Of a stretch of 9,399 nt of DNA, positions 7,333 through 9,399 are shown one piece after another (the first letter of the stretch is position 1; each line of letters starts with the position of its first letter). The position numbers were made by a program, and so were the translations under genes. The DNA lies in assembly GCA_047635255.1 (NCBI GenBank), contig JBLIIR010000045.1, forward strand, positions 1 to 9,399, read 5' to 3'. This stretch comes from Porticoccus sp047635255. Its GTDB lineage: Bacteria > Pseudomonadota > Gammaproteobacteria > Pseudomonadales > Porticoccaceae. Below the pieces are notes generated by a model, which was not told the DNA's origin, did no database searches, and was given only the letters and a program-made list of their open reading frames with translations.

Positions 7333-7539
7333 TTAGTTCTCTTTGTTGAGGTTTTTTAGCCTCATGATCATCTGCTTTAAGCGATTGCGAGTCATTTCGC
7401 TTTTTTCCAGAAGTCTGCTTCGCTCCAGCAGTAGGTCGGATTCTCTCTTTTTAAGAGATATATTTTCTTTTTTCAGTTGAGCACATATAGCAATAATGCG
7501 ATCTATTTTGTGCTCAAGCTTCTCTAGATCCTCTGACAT
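7333..7539 (-). CDS. TIGR02449-type small coiled-coil protein (ZapB-like)
   Basis: This 68-residue protein is almost wholly one charged amphipathic helix. Leu, Ile and Met recur at heptad-like intervals (LEKLEHKIDRIIAICAQLKK, then LLLERSRLLEKSEMTRNRL), so a parallel or antiparallel coiled coil is expected. There is no signal peptide or membrane segment. Small proteins of this type directly upstream of zapA in gammaproteobacteria are classed as TIGR02449 and are often called ZapB-like. The ATG at 7539 follows a GGGCGGGTAA ribosome site. It is the first gene of the minus-strand unit, 5 bases ahead of zapA. A Z-ring role, perhaps as a ZapA partner, is inferred from position and coiled-coil form, not demonstrated. 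Confidence 0.85.
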   Translation of the reverse strand: MSEDLEKLEHKIDRIIAICAQLKKENISLKKRESDLLLERSRLLEKSEMTRNRLKQMIMRLKNLNKEN

Positions 7540-7570
7540 TTACCCGCCCACAGCTAAATTACTATGGCTA

Positions 7571-7600
7571 ACTATAATTGCCCAGCTATGGGTTGGTCAA
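7571..7600 (-). promoter_or_regulatory. Predicted sigma70 promoter of the ZapB-like/zapA unit
   Basis: TTGACC (7600-7595, 5/6) and TATAGT (7576-7571, 5/6) are separated by 18 bases. The start would fall near 7564, giving a leader of about 25 bases. The spacer contains an inverted repeat, CCCA-TAGC-TGGG (7592-7581), which could be an operator or incidental. Confidence 0.55.
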
Positions 7601-7739
7601 CAAACTTAAAGTTAATTCGTTAAAAAGAAGCTAACTAAATGTATAAAATGATTTTTTTTTAGTCGACTGATCTGAGGTGCTTGCTTTCCTCAAGAATGGT
7701 AGGATAAGACACTATGCAACAATGTAAGTGCTGATAATA

Positions 7740-8306
7740 ATGGATTATGATGAAATTGCTGATGCCTTTGTTCGAGCGAACTTAATAGGTAGTCCGTCGG
7801 AGTTACATGGTTTTTTGTGTGGAGAAATCAGCGGTAAAGAGTTTTTTTCTGAAGATTCCTTGGTGACGACTGTGGCAGAGTTTCTTGATATCCACCCTGA
7901 AAGGGTAGAAGACTTGGGCGATATGCTAATTGACGTATATCGATTTTCTGTAAACCAGATAAATAGCACTGATTTTCAATTTTCACCATTACTTCCTGAT
8001 GATGACTTTTCTTTGAACGAGCGACTGACTTCATTAAGCGAATGGTGTCAGGGATTCCTTTATGGGTTGGGAAATTCAAAATTATCCTTAAAGGGGGAGC
8101 CTCTTGGCAATACAGCAGAGGCCTTGGATGATTTAGCATCTATTTCTAATGTACAGCTTTTAGATGAGAAAGGTGTTGAAGATGAAGATGAAGATGACGA
8201 CGAGGCTAGCTATACTGAGCTAGTTGAATATATTAGAGTTGCAGTAGCAACTATTTGCGGAGAAATGAGTGCCCCCGATAAGGTTGACTTACAAGTGGTC
8301 CATTAG
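7740..8306 (+). CDS. ygfB: YgfB/YecA (UPF0149) family protein
   Basis: This 188-residue acidic cytoplasmic protein belongs to the UPF0149 family. Typical features are the N-terminal SPSELHGFLCGEISG (about 20-34), the central SEWCQGFLYGLG (about 100-111), the acidic linker with EDEDEDDDEA near 146-155, and the C-terminal ELVEYIRVAVATIC. All match E. coli YgfB in order. The biochemical function is not established. In Pseudomonas aeruginosa, YgfB has been tied to regulation of ampDh3 and beta-lactam resistance, which I do not transfer here. I chose the ATG at 7740. A GTG at 7728 would add four residues (MLII) without a better ribosome site. It sits 65 bases ahead of pepP, as in E. coli, and probably shares its transcript. 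Confidence 0.92.
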   Translation: MDYDEIADAFVRANLIGSPSELHGFLCGEISGKEFFSEDSLVTTVAEFLDIHPERVEDLGDMLIDVYRFSVNQINSTDFQFSPLLPDDDFSLNERLTSLSEWCQGFLYGLGNSKLSLKGEPLGNTAEALDDLASISNVQLLDEKGVEDEDEDDDEASYTELVEYIRVAVATICGEMSAPDKVDLQVVH

Positions 8307-8371
8307 TCAGATAGCGGCTATTCTTAAGTGACACTTTTCCAGATAATATTTTTTGAGAATTAAAATACACA

Positions 8372-9399
8372 ATGATTACGAATCAAGAGTTTGATCGACG
8401 AAGACATCAATTAATGTCGATGATGCCTAATAACAGCATCGCCATTCTTTCGGCAGCACCTGAGAAATCTCGCAATAGGGATGTGTTTTATCCTTATCGC
8501 CAAGATAGCGATTTTTTTTACCTAGCTGGATTTATAGAACCAGAGTCTGTGCTAGTTTTGATATCCGGTAGAGAGCAGCAGCAATTTTTGATGTTTTGTC
8601 GGGACAGAAATATGGAAAGAGAAATATGGGACGGACGCCGAGCTGGACCGGAAGGTGCTCGTCTAAAGTATGGTGCTGATGATGCCTTTCCTATTGAAAA
8701 TATCGATGAAATTTTACCAAAGTTGCTTGAAGGTCGAGGAAAAATTTATTACACCGTCGGCAAGGATACTAACTTTGATTCTTTTTTGACAAAAAAAGTG
8801 GAAAATAACAGAGGTAATGCTGGCTCGACAGGTTCATCTGTAGAGTTATTCGTTAATCTGGAGCAACTGCTCCATGAGTTACGTTTGCTTAAGAGTACAG
8901 AAGAGCAAAAGGTCATGGAGAAAGCTGCAACTATTTCTGCTCGAGCCCATTGCCGAGCAATGAGGAGCTGTGCTCCTGGGGTCTATGAGTATCAACTGCA
9001 AGCGGAAATCGAACATGAGTTTGCCATGGCCGGAGCCAGCTCTCCTGCTTACGGAACTATCGTTGGCGGTGGCGTCAATGGTTGCATTCTGCATTATGTA
9101 GAGAACAATTCAAAACTGAAAGATGGAGATTTGGTATTAATTGATGCCGGTTGTGAACTACACAATTATGCTGCAGATATAACTCGAACTTTTCCTGTTA
9201 ATGGAAAGTATACAGATGAGCAGAAAGTAATTTATGAAATAGTTTTAGAAGCTCAAATATCAGCCATAGCGGCTTGTTCCAACAATAATTTCTGGAATGA
9301 TTCTCACAACATCACAGTAAGTATTATTACCGAAGGATTGCGTGATATAGGTATTCTGGACGGCGAGATTAATGAGCTAATCGAGACTAAAAAGTATAG
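8372..9399 (+). CDS. pepP: Xaa-Pro aminopeptidase P, 3' end beyond window
   Basis: This is a proline aminopeptidase of the M24B pita-bread family that removes N-terminal residues preceding proline. The frame is open from ATG 8372 to the window edge, 342 codons of an expected 440 or so. The N-terminal domain has FYPYRQDSDFFYLAGF (about 43-58) and RDRNMEREIWDGRRAGPEGA (about 81-100). The catalytic domain begins near residue 175 with LRLLKSTEEQ, followed by SPAYGTIVGGGVNGCILHY (228-246). Metal ligands D258 (LIDAG) and D269 (AADITRTFP) align with E. coli D260 and D271. The remaining ligands (His and two Glu) lie outside the window. The segment near residues 290-300 (CSNNNFWNDSHN) lacks the usual Pro-Gly turn. 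The ribosome site is a weak GAG somewhat far upstream. In many relatives ubiH follows pepP; that cannot be seen here. Confidence 0.96.
   Translation, partial: MITNQEFDRRRHQLMSMMPNNSIAILSAAPEKSRNRDVFYPYRQDSDFFYLAGFIEPESVLVLISGREQQQFLMFCRDRNMEREIWDGRRAGPEGARLKYGADDAFPIENIDEILPKLLEGRGKIYYTVGKDTNFDSFLTKKVENNRGNAGSTGSSVELFVNLEQLLHELRLLKSTEEQKVMEKAATISARAHCRAMRSCAPGVYEYQLQAEIEHEFAMAGASSPAYGTIVGGGVNGCILHYVENNSKLKDGDLVLIDAGCELHNYAADITRTFPVNGKYTDEQKVIYEIVLEAQISAIAACSNNNFWNDSHNITVSIITEGLRDIGILDGEINELIETKKY

Noticed and set aside
8320..8360. Inverted repeat ATTCTTAA/TTGAGAAT between ygfB and pepP as a terminator
   Set aside because: The stem is short and AT-rich, the loop is 25 bases and no U-tract follows it. 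Readthrough into pepP is more likely.
1..9399. Mobile element, CRISPR array, toxin-antitoxin or defence island
   Set aside because: No transposase, integrase, repeat-spacer pattern or foreign-looking gene is visible, and all genes but the transporter belong to well-known housekeeping families.

Overview
The window looks like chromosomal housekeeping DNA from a gammaproteobacterium with a fairly AT-rich genome. The main evidence is the block TIGR02449 protein (ZapB-like) - zapA - 6S RNA - fthC on the minus strand, divergent from ygfB - pepP on the plus strand. This arrangement is a gammaproteobacterial hallmark (compare ygfB/pepP, zapA, ssrS and ygfA in Escherichia coli and the equivalent Pseudomonas locus). 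A marine or free-living lineage outside the enterics is plausible, but the sequence alone does not fix the genus. I see no insertion sequence, phage, CRISPR array, tRNA or rRNA.

Layout. Positions 113-2283 (+) hold a divergent 12-helix MFS-like transporter whose stop codon overlaps the start of srkA (stress response kinase A). rpiA lies on the minus strand (2318-3022), convergent with srkA across a small hairpin terminator. ilvA (3194-4705, +) is divergent from rpiA. It converges with pyk (4728-6152, -), the last gene of a long minus-strand unit. Reading downstream, that unit is the TIGR02449 protein (7539-7333), zapA (7327-7019), 6S RNA (about 6995-6822), fthC (6799-6164) and pyk (6152-4728). 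On the other side of a 200-base divergent promoter region, ygfB (7740-8306) and pepP (8372 to beyond the window end) run on the plus strand.

Functionally the window combines central metabolism (ribose-5-phosphate isomerase, pyruvate kinase, threonine deaminase, folate repair), cell division (ZapA and a short coiled-coil partner), growth-phase control of RNA polymerase (6S RNA), proline-specific peptide turnover (PepP) and stress protection (SrkA). The most distinctive features are pyruvate kinase attached to the 6S RNA-fthC unit, two perfect -10 boxes in front of 6S RNA (one overlapping the zapA stop codon), and the ATGA-coupled MFS-srkA pair.

I looked for an undescribed system and found no convincing one. 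What is unusual here is the arrangement and regulation of known genes. The least characterised protein is the MFS-like transporter.
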